Shown here piece by piece: positions 10,601-21,944 of a stretch of 33,622 nt of DNA (position 1 is the stretch's first letter; each line of letters opens with the position of its first letter). The stretch covers positions 1 through 33,622 of the forward strand of contig RXOD01003979.1 in the NCBI GenBank assembly GCA_005223375.1, written 5' to 3'. This DNA comes from Amoebophrya sp. AT5.2 (Eukaryota > Sar > Dinophyceae > Syndiniales > Amoebophryaceae). The notes under the pieces are model-generated. The model saw nothing but the letters and a program-made list of their open reading frames with translations. It did no database searches and had not been told where the DNA came from. A program made the position numbers and the translations under genes.

Positions 10601-11178
10601 GCATAAAGCAGGTGTCAGCCGAGCCCGTCGAGAAGCAGTACAAGGAAATGCTTCCAAAGCTGATGGCGGCAATTGCGATGCCGGAAGAACTGGGCTGCCA
10701 GAGTAAGGTGGGGATGCGGACGTTCGCGTGGGATCCGACTGACGAAAGCGAGGGTGGCGATACGCTGGGGGCGGCAAAAAAAATGGCGTACTTGTGGGCC
10801 CAGCGAACCAAAGTGATTCTCGATTGCGTGCTCGGGAGGGACAAACTCTTTCTGTATCGGGCGTTCGGTGACTCAGAGTCGTTTCAGGACTCGAAGACCT
10901 TCACGTTGGAGCAGCGCCGCGATTACATGCAGAACGAGATCATGGACTTCGTCGCAGCAGTGGAAGGAAACGACGCGCTTGGAATTCCGGGCCTGGACGG
11001 ACTTCCAACACGGTGGAAAAACGTCTTCGAAGAGAAATTGAAGAACATATCCACGGTTTTGGTCAGGCGACTCATCCACACAAACTGGAGCCAGGCGGTC
11101 TCGCACGGCCAGTTCAAGCCGAAGAAGCGACGGACAACGACAGCTGCGAGCGACGGGGAACAGAATATGAAGAAGTAG
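7519..11178 (+). CDS. Very large hypothetical protein, uninterrupted 3.6-kb coding block
   Basis: A 1219-residue frame from ATG 7519 to TAG 11178; if spliced to the 5803 block, the first 27 residues may be intronic. Residues about 28-250 are ordered (FLGCYPKVVYPTDEHGNP onward). A short Ala/Gln linker at about 270 (DDAAAAAAAGEP) is followed by a helical region, residues 280-420. Two further ordered regions follow, about 560-840, including an acidic helix near 635-660. Residues 855-930 look like a coiled coil ending in a basic stretch, then an Ala/Ser-rich linker near 935-985. The last helical domain, 990-1200, ends in a likely nuclear localisation signal, KPKKRR. No family is recognised. The strand and the GC-rich third codon positions match the neighbouring genes. 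Confidence 0.75.
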   Translation: MNFVCHGYFHRWMGSARLYIKFIPPLTETCAAFLGCYPKVVYPTDEHGNPAPGKADFRFVVPKSLATDARLKQIRDAWDGVYRRLKLPRHERWLTFGSAARSGVVQDSLCFGPMVFPKAKPWHLSPEEWADANAGSFKTELYIGAKLTVALMFQPLDGMSGELLTKRTVYKQNSGLRQHNEDCFRDGGKLLEEPHFQNNTAVATLDSARVTAAHKRRLRSSAVNALRTGFCSLDFRVTSGNRARLDTWQEEYRAGTEQDKAADFVLDDAAAAAAAGEPNQKAKAKVSVRRKVTKIRTITARLNVIKRFLNEERTWKVGDTPSDFCIAAWRKQMLKDAGFEEGTLDLERLIPVWDFLCVAVSVSPRHQADVECAISQLKQKQQELRSAFRGILRIDAKHIKQMLSVEREKAKNFAGYGTRTAAPPKQEKAKKTDAPTRHSWWHECQRATGKRPGESKEDGDHDDEHAYRAAAKEHNVRNQEKAVTFRQNQAAKELQAKQTLSQRYSKAATQLEYYNVLERRARERYGANVGRSGAARRTNAKLSETEIVLSLPAPSTGSSFASSSAAVLYSRTAMLNYMRDLLEAKIVPSADYKLLEVVRLYAQPSCGLERVVAWLAGARKDQLEWEDLQEYLDDYSERKEEDDEAELEALEHAHPAVQVFFEQHPRAHIVLDLRNVRDQIQPPEDHERALTKKLVGPQTLPEGDCVAVLWCDRQPFSFCGQMGKFLSRTGPEVVEVEIVIDMEDDLLAGDGFQSPRQIEIAPGPQFGPQECVVQLPEQFRYRDNFSSAFWREALRSLDGKQIPLHAAEINEFAPNELRVIWSSTAMVPSSGSNRSKTVGGAYAAAPAAVPKPERKLGDELPFQRQFREQVEAEEKRMRQAGGNFYQVHQLRPVIEKLEKEQKAKRKNSSRKAKTKATDGSAAVPGAQTTSSQNAQGGAIAATSSSAAAGNSATASSRAGAHAAASILGSGKMAEADSSGNISRLYDPLSEAEKKRRLMMHRAQHEKQELVRAARSIESVPGFEIKILSIKQVSAEPVEKQYKEMLPKLMAAIAMPEELGCQSKVGMRTFAWDPTDESEGGDTLGAAKKMAYLWAQRTKVILDCVLGRDKLFLYRAFGDSESFQDSKTFTLEQRRDYMQNEIMDFVAAVEGNDALGIPGLDGLPTRWKNVFEEKLKNISTVLVRRLIHTNWSQAVSHGQFKPKKRRTTTAASDGEQNMKK

Positions 11179-12474
11179 AATCTACAGCAGTTCCGTCGAA
11201 AAAGACCTCGTCCGTCGGGCGCTTGTACCTTCGCGAGACGAGGAAATGATGGATTTGGGGGTGTGGTGCGCTACGAGGGGGTGCGGGTGGACGGATCGAA
11301 TGTTGAAGGCACCGAGAGACAACTTGCACTGGAAGCGATGGAGGGAAGTGGTAGCTCTGTAGCCGCTGATAGCTCGGCGCAGTGGCAGTCGAGGACTCGC
11401 GGCCGCGAGGAACAAGGTTCTTGCTTTTTATACAGAAGGTTTAGCGATAGCACTACGCTGTTCTTCGGGTTGCTTTAATTCAAGTAGCGATGTTGCTGTG
11501 GAACAAACGGCGACGGCGAGTCACCAATACATAGAAACACAAATACAACGACACACAAAAAATAGACAGAAACAAGACAGAAACAAGACAAAAACAATAC
11601 ATGTACTTGTACACACATGATACACACGCGCCAACCAAAGGAACAGTTTCTATTTAGAAAGTGTATTGATTTGTATTGATTTGTATTGATTTGTATTGAT
11701 TTGTATTGATTTGTACTGATTTGTACTCATGCACGTACTGGACATGTACTGACTCATGTCCAACACTGTACACACTTTCTTGAGGTTGAAGCAAGACTCG
11801 CGGTCCCGAATCTGAAGAAGAGCTGAGCAGTTAATAATTCACGGCGTGGAGCCGTCGTAATTCAAATTGACGAAGGGAGGCTTCCAAGGTTGTCGGACGC
11901 ACACCTTAGCATATGATTTGCATACGAAACGCAAACGAAGGGAGCGCTCGTTGACCTGCATATAATTAGCGATGCTAGCAGATGCAGCCCACAACGAAAC
12001 GCAGAGACGCTTCTATTTCAAGTTGCGCTCGTCTGCTGCGGGTGCTCGTGATTGTCGATAAGTGTTCACTGGTTTTTTTTCTCTCAAAGCAAAGTACGTC
12101 GTACGCGTTTTTTCCGACGGCCACTCGCCTCTCATTGGCTCATCGTTTTTTTTTGCCACGCGATGGCTTCTTGTGTTTTTCTTGCCAGGCGGTCCGCGCT
12201 CGTGAAGCGGCCGCGTGGAGGAGCCCTGTTCGGAAGGAGCTTCAAACCATTAGAAAGTACTTAGCTGGTCCGCAGCCGCTAGAGTGTGGCGGCAACTCGT
12301 CATGCGTCGTTTCTATTTCACTTCTCAACTTTTTCACCCATCAACTCCATCTCATTTTCACAAACCTCTTCTAGCAGCTGCCTAGTCTTCGGATTGGTTA
12401 GCTCCTCCTCGCCAACTTCGGTTGTAAAATCTAGACTTCGACTTCCTGTACCACTACTACGTCCACGGCGCAAG
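11179..12474. other. Intergenic region with simple repeats
   Basis: No gene supported. The left part (11179-11480) has small open frames only. From 11520 to 11760 the sequence is a low-complexity CA/GACA-rich tract followed by the decamer array annotated separately. From 11980 to 12470 it is pyrimidine-rich, plausibly the promoter and 5' untranslated region of the next gene. Confidence 0.45.
11661..11730. repeat. Decamer tandem array, seven units of TTGTATTGAT
   Basis: Seven consecutive 10-nt units. The first differs at one position (GTGTATTGAT), the next four are perfect, and the last two carry changes (TTGTACTGAT, TTGTACTCAT). It is preceded by tandem GACAGAAACAA-like repeats from about 11565 to 11600. 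Confidence 0.9.
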
Positions 12475-15400
12475 ATGACGTTCTTCGCCGTGATGAAACG
12501 CCGCGTGAAGGCTAAGGCGAAAGCCCGCGCAAAGGAGCGCGCCAGAGCTGAGCGGGCGGCTGCGAAGCAAGAGAAGAGTCTGGTGCTGAACGAGAACGGC
12601 GAGGTCGTGTCCGATGATGGTGGGGAAATTCCGCTCCCGACCGTTATGAAGCGACTGAGCCAGATGCTGAGTTTTGACCTCGGCACCCACTGCCCCAAGG
12701 TTGGCGCTGAGTTCGTCTCTTCGCCTCTGAAGGACATCGCGAAGTCGACATTTACCACGCAAAAGAACGCGCACCGCGCGAAAGGAACCCTGCGGTCGCT
12801 CAATCTGTATACCCAGCTGCGCACCCAAGTCAGCAGCACTCTTTTTGATACTTATATATTTTATTGTTACTTACTTTTTTAGATTTGTATTTCTCGAGGA
12901 GTCTAAAGCTTCACACCTATGTATGTGTCCTGTCCTAACTACAGCCCCTTGTGCGTAGCAATTTGACGCAAATCAGCCAAGGCCACCTACAGTCGTGCTC
13001 GTGGGATCGTGGTTGATTGAAGAATGAAGCGCAGCGGACAAATATCCAGGCGCTCGGTCTGCGGATAAAGGCGCAGCGCAGTATCAGGAACAACCCATAA
13101 GGGTCGCGCTGCGGCGTCACTAATGTGGTCGGAAAAAAAATTTCTCTCAGATATGATGGAGGACGAGGGAATCACGAAGGATCATCAAGAATCGCAGAAA
13201 GAACGCCGCCTGGACGGCGAGATGTCTCTCTTCGTGAAGTTCTGCGAACACGCCGCGAAGCGCAAGCTGGCGGCCAAGGCATACAGGGGCCGCGTGCTCA
13301 AGCTCCTCTCGAAGATTCAGGAATCATCGACCACAGCGAACGCGGCCATCAACTGCCTCACGAAGTTGAAGCGACACACGGACAAATACGGCCGCAGCGT
13401 AAGACTTGATCATTAAAACTATTCGCTGTTGCTCGCATTTTTCTCTTCATCTACCAGTGCCTGCTTTTCGATGTAGACTTCTTACCATCTGTGTCTACTC
13501 ATCTGCAGCCGGGAAACATATGACTCGGAGCGTCGTCTACGTCTTCTTCATTCCTTGCTCTGGAATTTAGAAATGTCTGCTATTGTCGTGGGCAATGCGA
13601 GGAAGTGAGTAGATCGCGTTTCTTTATTGCAGCTCAACCTTCAATTACAGACCAAGGCTCCCGTGAGCCGCGTGGTCTGGGCACTACTCGCTGTCGTCGC
13701 GCATAAGAATGCGGGGGGGGATATCCAGGAGTTCTTGACGTCCTACGATCAGAGCTTTTCGTTCGATACGTGCAGGACTGAGTTCGCGGACATCAGGGAC
13801 GCCGTGAAAAGTGAGGGACCCTCGAAAGTCGTCGCGCTCATCCGGAGGAAGAAGGGCGACATTAAACAAAGCCGCCAGGAGCTGGCCGACCTCAAGAATT
13901 TGGCGCGGTCGAAGGGCAGGAGCACCGCCAGCGCTGACCTCCTCTTCGATGCGCGTTCGCGCTTTTACGAGTCCCTCATGCCCATCCTGCGGCGGCACCT
14001 CAACTACAAGACGCTGCAAGACCGAGTGCGTTTGATGCTGCTCCGCTGCGGCGTCCTGAAGGAGCTGACCTGCCCATTCAACGGTCCCAGCTACGAACCC
14101 TGCCTCGAGGAGTTCTCCTCCTACAAAGGCTCAGACGACGGCAACGTGGATGATGAGAATCCTTTTGGGAGAGGCGCCAGCGCCGGTCAGCAGGAGGGGG
14201 TCGCGGGCGGTATGCAGTCCGAGGGCAACCACCGGGCTGAATGCGGCGATGCGTCGTCGTCGGAGGAGGACGAGAACTGCGAAAATGCTGGGGGCATTCC
14301 TGCTTTGAACTTGTTTCATCTCACCCAGGACTGTCCGATCGCGGTTGAGTTCGCGGCCTGGGCGGACGCCCAGATGGACGCGCAAGAGCAGACGATCCTT
14401 ACCGAGGGTCGTCACGAAGCGGGCGCCGCGTCCGACAGCGACTCCGGCGACGAGAACAGCGACTCCGACAGCGACTCCGACAGCACCCCGCCTCCACTGC
14501 CGCCTACACTTCCTCCAGTCGGGTGGTGGACAGGGTCGCAGCCCACTGCAGGCCAAAACCCGTTTGCACACCTCGAGAATTCCCCCCCCACCGCGCCGTG
14601 GTACAAGTACAAGAAGGGCGACCTTCCCTGCAACGACTCGGAGTACGCGGTCTCTCTGTCCGACTTGGACAGCGAGTACAAGTACATTTTCCTCGACTCG
14701 TCCGACTTCGATACCGACAGACGGGGCACGGCGGACGAGGACGCCGAAAACCAGTGGACGTCCGATTCTTCGAGCGAGCCGTCGGACGTCAGCGATGAAG
14801 ACTGCATCTTCGAGTACCTGCAGGAGTTTGGCTACATCGGCGACGAAGCCTTTACAGGAGGCAAGAAAGTCCCCTTCGGCTTTGATTTGGTAAAGTGGGT
14901 TGAGGGCACACACGAAATGGCGCCGAAGATGAAGGCGTCCAAGTCGCCCCCGATGAAGAGCGCCGCAGCAAAGAAACCGGCGATGAAGAGTGCTGTGGCG
15001 AAAAAAGAGCCGGCGCGGAAAAAGAAGGAGGCGTCCCCAAAAGCAAAAGCCCCCGCGCCTGCAGCGGCAAAGATGCAGAAAGCTACTGTCGTCCGTCGTT
15101 CGCCGGAGAAGAAGAAGGAGGACTCGACGGGTACGGGCACCGCAGAGCTACTCTCGTCCGCCGTTCCGCCCAATTTCCCGGTCCCGGAAGTCGAGAAAGA
15201 GGCTGGTGTCGCGGAAGTCGATGATGAAAGAACGGAAGTTGAGAAAGAGGTATACGAACATGCGTTTCTCGTGGAGATGTTGGCTGGTCGCGCATCTTGT
15301 AGCTTTATTTAGATATTCTATCACGGCTGGAGCTGCTCGTACTCGTAGCTACAATGAATCTCAATCTATCACTTTTTCCAAAGACCTCTATTTCTCTCGC

Positions 15401-18400
15401 TTACCACAGATCGACGCGGAGTTTGCGGCCGCGCGGAGGAACAAGAAGAATTTCGTGTCGCAGCTGCTCTCGACTCGTGGCTCGATAAGCGGCTCGACAG
15501 CTGCCCCCGGAGCGTCAGCTTCGCGTCTGTCGCCAAGCAGGTCCAAGTCGACCGAGACTACAAAATCTAAAAAGATGGCCTCGCTTGCTCCGACGCCCAT
15601 TCGCACGGAGGTGCACGAGTATTTGCTTCCGGAAGTGAGCCCCCCTCCACAACTGGGTCGGGGAAGGTCGCTCGACTTTTCCCCGCGTGCCGACACCTCC
15701 GACGACGACATGATGGCCGCAGACGAGATTCGCATGCAGGAGGGCATCTTCCGCAGCCTGAGTCCAGAATACGCAGGGAAGTCAAGGAGATCCGCGAGCT
15801 CCATGTCCCAGCATCGTACGGCCGGCCGATCGTCCGCCGTCCGTGCCGCCGCTGATTTCGAGGAGGACCTCGACCCCGTAACCGGCCTGCCGGCCGAATC
15901 GTACTTGTCCCCGCCGCCCAGCCGCCGCCGCGGAACGCCCGAGAGGAAGTTCGGGCGAAACGCACTTCCAGATGGCAGGGGATCGTCCTCCTTGGCCTAC
16001 GCAGGCAACGACAACGGCAACTACTCATATATACTCGGAAGACACGTACTCGGGTCGCGCGGACACCCCCATGCCGTCATCGATCATGAGATGGACGAAC
16101 GAGACGAGCTCTTGCTCCCCCGGCAGGACGCGAGTCGCCGCGAGTCGGCAGCGGCGCGAAATGCAGGCCGAGACGGACGATCCTTCTCTTCGAACCCAAC
16201 GTCCTATCTGCGAGCTAGGAGGGCCGGATGGCATCCCGACCTGGAACACCGCGGATTCGCGGATGCGGACGAGTGGGACCAACTCTTCAAGTCGGACGGT
16301 GTTTCCAAGTCCAACTTCCAGGCCGGACGCCCGGACTTTCGCCCCCTTCACTCCCCCGACCGCCTCGCGAAAACATCCGCGCGAAGGTCTGACTCGCTGC
16401 AGGACTCTTACGGGCAGCGACGTACCTCTGCAGTCGACCGGTCAATCACTCGAAACCAGACGCGCGCCGCTTCGTCTAGGGCGCCTCCGACTCCGAGCGC
16501 CTCTGACCACGACAACAGTTTCGACGACATCCCGCGCCGCCGCGGCAATGCCTCGTCTTCGCATCGAAACGAAGAGCAGGAGCGAGTCTCGCCTCCACGC
16601 GCTTCCACACAGAAACAGACCGCTTCTACAGGAGGCCAGCGCAAGAGCAAGCCCAGCAAAGGGCTGTCGGCGGAGGAGGAGACGGAGTTGAACGAGTTTT
16701 TCTTTGACCCGATGTCGGGCTCCGACGGGGAGCTCGATATGTGGAGCGATATCGATGGAGAGTACGAAATGTCCCTCTCGGGGGACATGCTCGACATCGA
16801 TTCGGATTCGGAGAATGCGGTGGAGGGGACGGCGGCGGATATGGACACGGGCGGGGACTGGAGAAAAAGCGTGGACGAGCTCGCGCGGCTGGTCAGCCTG
16901 CACAACAGTCTCGCAGTAAAGCGCGAGACTTTGCGCCAGATGTTCCCGGGCAAGACAATGTCTGACTTGGTACAGCCCTGATTTTTCTAAATTTTTTCAC
17001 TTTCATTTTTATTTTCCCGGTCGATTTTCATTTTCAACGAAATCAGCAATACTGCGGGCCGAAGCGGTGGGCGTTTATCGCGAAGCTGCCGGACGGGCTC
17101 GGCGTCAAGACCGAACTGCTGAAGGCCTCCGGAACCTTCTTGGACCCGAAGTTTCAGTCTGCGTTCCTCCCTACGTTTTTCGCGGCGCGCACGTGGAGTG
17201 GCGACGACGAAGCAGCCCAACTTTGCGGCGGCATCGAGAAGGTCCGGGAAAACGGCTACAACACCCTGAACACGTATTTCGCGAAATTTAACACGGACGA
17301 CGAGCAGGAGGCCTTCCACTACGCGCGGGGAAAGGATTGGTTCGCCCGTAAGTACCTCAAAGAGTGCGAAATCAATGGCGAGGACCCGAACGCTTTGAAC
17401 GCGACATATGACACGGAACTGCAGGTATGTGATCTTCGCGCTGTTCTGGTTTGCTTCCGGTACTATCTGCTGGCCGCATAGACCACCACAGGAGTCACTC
17501 CGACGAGTGCAGGCAGAGTAAGATAGTTCTTTGCCGCCGTGAGTGTAGGTTCGCTTCTCCAGTCCACCAAAAGCACAAGTGCAATTCGGATGACCCATTG
17601 TTCGATACGGACGTACTCGCACTATCATGTAATGCTGCAAATACATGAACATGCTGCGATTCAGCTGTAGCGAAACCGTGCACAGCCACCCATTGACTTG
17701 TGGTGGAGATTCGGCGCAACGGCCGGCAGGGTGGGAGACTCGCACTGAGCTTCCTGCTTGCTTCCACTTTCTTATGTGTATACTCGATTTCCCCATACCA
17801 GCTCTTCGTGGATGCGGTCTCGACCCTGAAGGACGAGTGCACGTCTAACCTGAAACTCCCCCTCGACATGCAGGCCCTCGTGGGCTGCCACGACAAGTTG
17901 GTGAAGATTCAGGCGGAGGTGCGCGCCCATCTTCTGGGGCTGCAGGGCAAGACCTTGGAGACGGATTGCAAGTACGACCTGTACGAGACTTTCTGCAAGG
18001 GGTTTCGCGCGTTCCTCTCGAAGAAGTTTTTCAAGCCCGTGACAGCTTGGGCCGAGAAAATGCTGGCCAGGGGTATGTTTAGTTTTTTTCGTGGTGCTAG
18101 TGCCTCGTCTGGATTCTCTTGTGCTAGGTAGAAGCCACATCTTCCAGTACTCGTGGCAGCTACGCACAGTTCAAATGAAGTGCTCGTTCGGGGTCGTCGA
18201 TTCTTTCTCAAATTAGAATCCGTCAGAGTTCAGAAGCAATATAAGGGACGAGCTCGAGGTCAGATCTGATTCGAGGCTAGCTGTCTACCGTAGTTTGGTT
18301 TGCGTGCTTTTCTTGCCACCTGCTAATTTCATCGACGACAATATAGGTGAGCCCGCGGCACGTGTGCGCAAGTACGTCGAGAGGTTTGGGCAGTTTGATG

Positions 18401-19131
18401 CCTACTTCACGCGGGAGATGCCGACCATCTGCCACGCATGGAATGCGTGGTTCACCAACAACCGCTACGGCAGGATGGTGGCCCCGACGACCCATACTGT
18501 CGCGAAGGAGGTGAAGAAAAAGGAGAATGGCGACCCGGACGCGGGGGAGGACCTGGATGATGATGTCAAGGAGATGCTCAACCTGGAGAAAGACTTCGCG
18601 AAAGACAATCCGGCGACCAAGATGAAAAAGGCCCCGCGCCGCGTCAAGTCTTCGACGAAGAAAGCAGCACAAGAAGCTCTGCCGCTGCAGGATATCATCC
18701 AGGGGGTCGACGGCGCCGAGGACGGGGGGAAACAAGATGGTGACAAAAAGGACGAAGCCACCGCTGGGAAGAAGGAGGTGAACGGGAAGGAGGCGGACTT
18801 CGTCGAGGCTGGCGAGTTCCTGGACGGCGTGAAGAGTCCCACGCCGGAGAAGGATGTCAAGGTGGAAAAGAAGGTGGACGAGAAGGCGGGCGGAAAAAAA
18901 CAGCAGGTGAAGCGCGGAAAATCGGTGAACAACGCCGACACCAAGGTCGAGGACGTCGGTATGGACGGTGGCCCGCCCCCGATGAAGAAGCGAGGAAGAC
19001 CGCCGAAGAACGGCGACAACAAGCTCGAGGACGACGATATGGACGGTGGCCTGCCCGCGATGAAGCGCCAAAAAACGTCGGCGAAGAACAAGGAGGTCGA
19101 CCAGACGGACGTCGATATGGACGAGCTGTAA
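12475..19131 (+). CDS. Seven-exon gene for a ~1,740-residue acidic/basic nuclear-type protein with an AT-hook
   Basis: Exons by sequence and phase: 12475 to about 12828 (or 12865), about 13102 (or 13151) to 13398, 13633-15249, 15410-16969, 17047-17424, 17802-18072, 18347-19131 (TAA). All junctions after the first are canonical GT-AG and keep frame. Exon 1 has a Lys/Arg/Ala-rich helix (VKAKAKARAKERARAERAAA). Exon 3 starts with an ordered helical domain, then a Ser-Asp repeat (about 14433-14484) and a Met-Lys-Ala-rich segment near 14926-15030. Exon 4 is Ser/Arg-rich and disordered, ending in an acidic patch. Exons 5-6 and the start of exon 7 encode a conserved-looking helical domain of about 260 residues. 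Exon 7 ends with two copies of a 25-residue unit, the first containing the AT-hook core KKRGRPPK. No named family is recognised; a chromatin-associated role is inference. Confidence 0.75.
13399..13632 (+). other. Intron, phase 0, 234 nt
   Basis: Donor CGCAGC|GTAAGA and acceptor TTCTTTATTGCAG|CTC. The exon frames on each side join in phase 0. Confidence 0.8.
15250..15409 (+). other. Intron, phase 0, 160 nt
   Basis: Donor AAAGAG|GTATAC and acceptor CTCGCTTACCACAG|ATC. Stops appear in the upstream frame soon after the donor (TAG at 15310), and the downstream frame resumes in phase. Confidence 0.8.
16970..17046 (+). other. Intron, phase 0, 77 nt
   Basis: Donor GACTTG|GTACAG, a T-rich body, and acceptor CGAAATCAG|CAA. 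The stop TGA at 16979 in the upstream frame is removed. Confidence 0.8.
17425..17801 (+). other. Intron, phase 0, 377 nt
   Basis: Donor CTGCAG|GTATGT is near-perfect; acceptor CCCCATACCAG|CTC. The longest intron of the gene, with no sign of a nested gene. Confidence 0.8.
18073..18346 (+). other. Intron, phase 1, 274 nt
   Basis: Donor AGGG|GTATGT and acceptor ACAATATAG|GTGAG. The split codon becomes GGT (Gly). It is the only phase-1 junction among the five secure introns. Confidence 0.8.
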
Positions 19132-21480
19132 GAACGAATGGATGCGTGCGTATAGTTGGAGCGGTATAGACGTATGTTTGCGTGTAGGATGTCGATAAGG
19201 ACGAATAGTGCGTGCGTATAGGAAGGGAAGTTTACTTTGATGTGATGGCAACACCAATATTCATATTTTGAAGCTATCGTGGCGAAACTGCATACGAACA
19301 AGGGAATGATGAGTCGTTCAGTCTTAGGTACTTACCAGGATATCGGAGAAGTAGACTCACTATCACGATACTACAACCTCCCTGAAGGAAGTAATCGGTG
19401 ACTGTTGTCTGCAGAATAGGAAACAAAACTTTTTCCCAGATTTAGAAATTTAGAATAGTGATATAATCAAGTACGATGTTGGCCGCAAACCAGACGTACG
19501 GCGTTGGTGTGTCTGCTCGTCACTGGACCATGTTTTCCGACTTAGTAAGTCGGACGCGACAGCGTTGATGAGGAGCAGTCGCTACCACTGGATAGGAAGT
19601 TAATTCCAGTCCCCGTGCTATAGAGGCAGCGACAGCATCTCAGTAGTGATGTAACTAGCAGTGATGTTCTGTTATTCTCCTGCACAGAATCAGTGATCTA
19701 TCGCCCGACCGCAACTCCGTCGCTATGGTGATTTACCGGAAAATAACATCGTCTTTGCTGAAGATAGCTCTTTCGAACTGAAGCGGATGCGCCTTCCATG
19801 GGTAGCGAACGCGATATAGTCGCGCAGCTTTGTCTTCCTGGAATACTGGCGTGGCTGTCGGGCACCTCGTCTCTGGATACGAGCCTTCGGTGCGCGGGGT
19901 CGTCCTACTCTGCGCGACAGAATGGCGTCGGACCAAGGTATTTGTGCCTGCCTTCAAAAGTAACCCATTGGAAGCGCCGTCTGCTTTCATTTTTCTAATT
20001 ATTTGCTGGCGCCAGTATGATGTCTATACACGCTGACTGCACTACTTTATTATCCCAGTATGGTTTTACTTCTAGTTCTTGCTTCGGCGCGATTTGTAAA
20101 CTCATGTGGGAAAAGCAACTACTCGGTAGACGCGTGAGCCAAGCACTAGCAACGACGTCGGCAGTCAGATAAACTATCGGTACGGGCACGCATCACTAGA
20201 TCTTTATGACGCGATCACCCCCGATTGTCTGCTCTGCTTAGTCCATATTCCGCCACGATAGCTTCACATAGGGAAAAACTACGACTCGGCTGTCTCACTT
20301 TTCGCCGGACGTGTAAAATGCTTTGTTGTACAACCACAGAGAGACCACACACAAGCAGAGGCAATAACGAAGTGCATTCATTTACCCACAGGAGAATCGT
20401 CATTGAGGATTTAGATTTTTTGCTTCTGCCTGTTCGGCATGCTACGCGCGATGGAACTGGCAGATCATGGATCGAGCAGCGTGCCCCGTTTTCAGGAGAG
20501 TAGCAGAAGCGAAAATAAATTTTGCATCAATTTCGAAACCACCTGTCGAGCACTGTGATAGCGGCTTCAACAAGTAAGTCCTCTGATCAAGGGAAGGAGA
20601 GCAGTATCAGCCAATCTCACCGCACTGGATATGAAACAACAAACTTCTGGCACTTGTTCCCGAATTTAGGTAGCCCCCACTAATCGGAAGCACAACAAGC
20701 GCAGCGCCACAGAATCCAGAACGAGCGCGGAGAGCGCGTCACAGAAATTTCGGATAGGTTCTCGGACGAATAAAGACTGCGACTTTCACTACTATGGTTG
20801 AGAACTATATTTTGCGGAAGCACCGAAAACCGACGTGTACGGCAACATACAATTTTGTCTGCCTCGTCTCCAATCAAAAAGAATAAGGAGGACTTGCACA
20901 GGCCGACAGTATAGCTGTGGCCTTGCGCATCTCGTTCTCTCACCTTGCGGTTTGTTCGCGTCATATCTTGTGCCCATCTTCGAAAGGCTCTGCGGGCTTC
21001 TGAAGTCGGTATCAACCAAGGATCGGTATGGCGTGCGCGTGGTGGTCGTTGGTCCGTCATTGCTCTTGTGGCGGTTGCTGGGAGCGTGTACTTACGTGGG
21101 CAGGAAGACCAAGATCGTGATAAATGCCGTCAATCGTGACTACAGGGCAGGGGTCGTCGTGACTGGAACGCGTCGCGTGGGGCTAAAATCGAGGGCGACA
21201 TGATCAGAAACAATGACTGCTCCTGCCAATGGACAGTAGTTTAGTCCTCAAGCAAATTCATTCGTCGCCGAACTGGAACCACGACGGAAACGGAAACCAA
21301 AAGCAAGCGCAGCCGCTGATCCTAAAGTCAACTACAGAACGTGCTTAGCGGTAGCAGCACAAGCACCGCCGGCGGACACATGCGCATCACACTTCGGATA
21401 TTAGGGCGGTTTTCTTTCCACGACGCAGCTCCGCTTCCGCGGGCGAGTGCAGTTTTCTGCAGATCACGGATCGATGACTG

Positions 21481-21559
21481 ACAAAACCGAAGCATCGATT
21501 TATGATCAATGATCGACTCATCGTCGATCATGTTCATGAGTCGATGATTGCGGTTTTGT
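21481..21559. repeat. Imperfect 79-nt palindrome
   Basis: The left arm starts ACAAAACCGAAGCATCGA and the right arm ends TCGATGATTGCGGTTTTGT; the centre is close to 21520. The outer 9 bases pair perfectly, and by eye about two thirds of the remaining positions pair. It could fold as one long hairpin. It may be a small inverted-repeat element or a structured transcript end. Confidence 0.65.
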
Positions 21560-21944
21560 TCCCGCAACTTATATTTCGCAGTCTTATTCCAAGACCCCGA
21601 CCGCACCCGCATCCTCTAGGGTAAACAGGAAGCGGGGGCAAGGATGAGCCAGCAAACCAGTTAGCCGTCAGCTGACGGACTCCGTGCGTGCGGAGACTGC
21701 TGGGAGGTGCGCCTCCTGCGGCAGCCGCCTGCCGCCCCCTCCTGGCAGGGTTGAAGAAGAGCCTTGCAGCGGAACCTCTGATCGCCCCCGTCCGCCTTCC
21801 TTATTTATTACGTTCCGCCGCGTGGGCATAGATATACCAGGCCGCAGAAGCTTAGGACTTTGATTGACTTGGTTCGTCTTGGACAAAAATAATATGCGAC
21901 AGGGAGCGGGGCTCGCGAATCCGTTGCGCAAACCCGACAATAAT

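Noticed and set aside
16987..17796. Minus-strand ORF of 269 codons spanning exon 5 and two introns
   Set aside because: It crosses well-supported splice junctions of the + strand gene and shows no domain.
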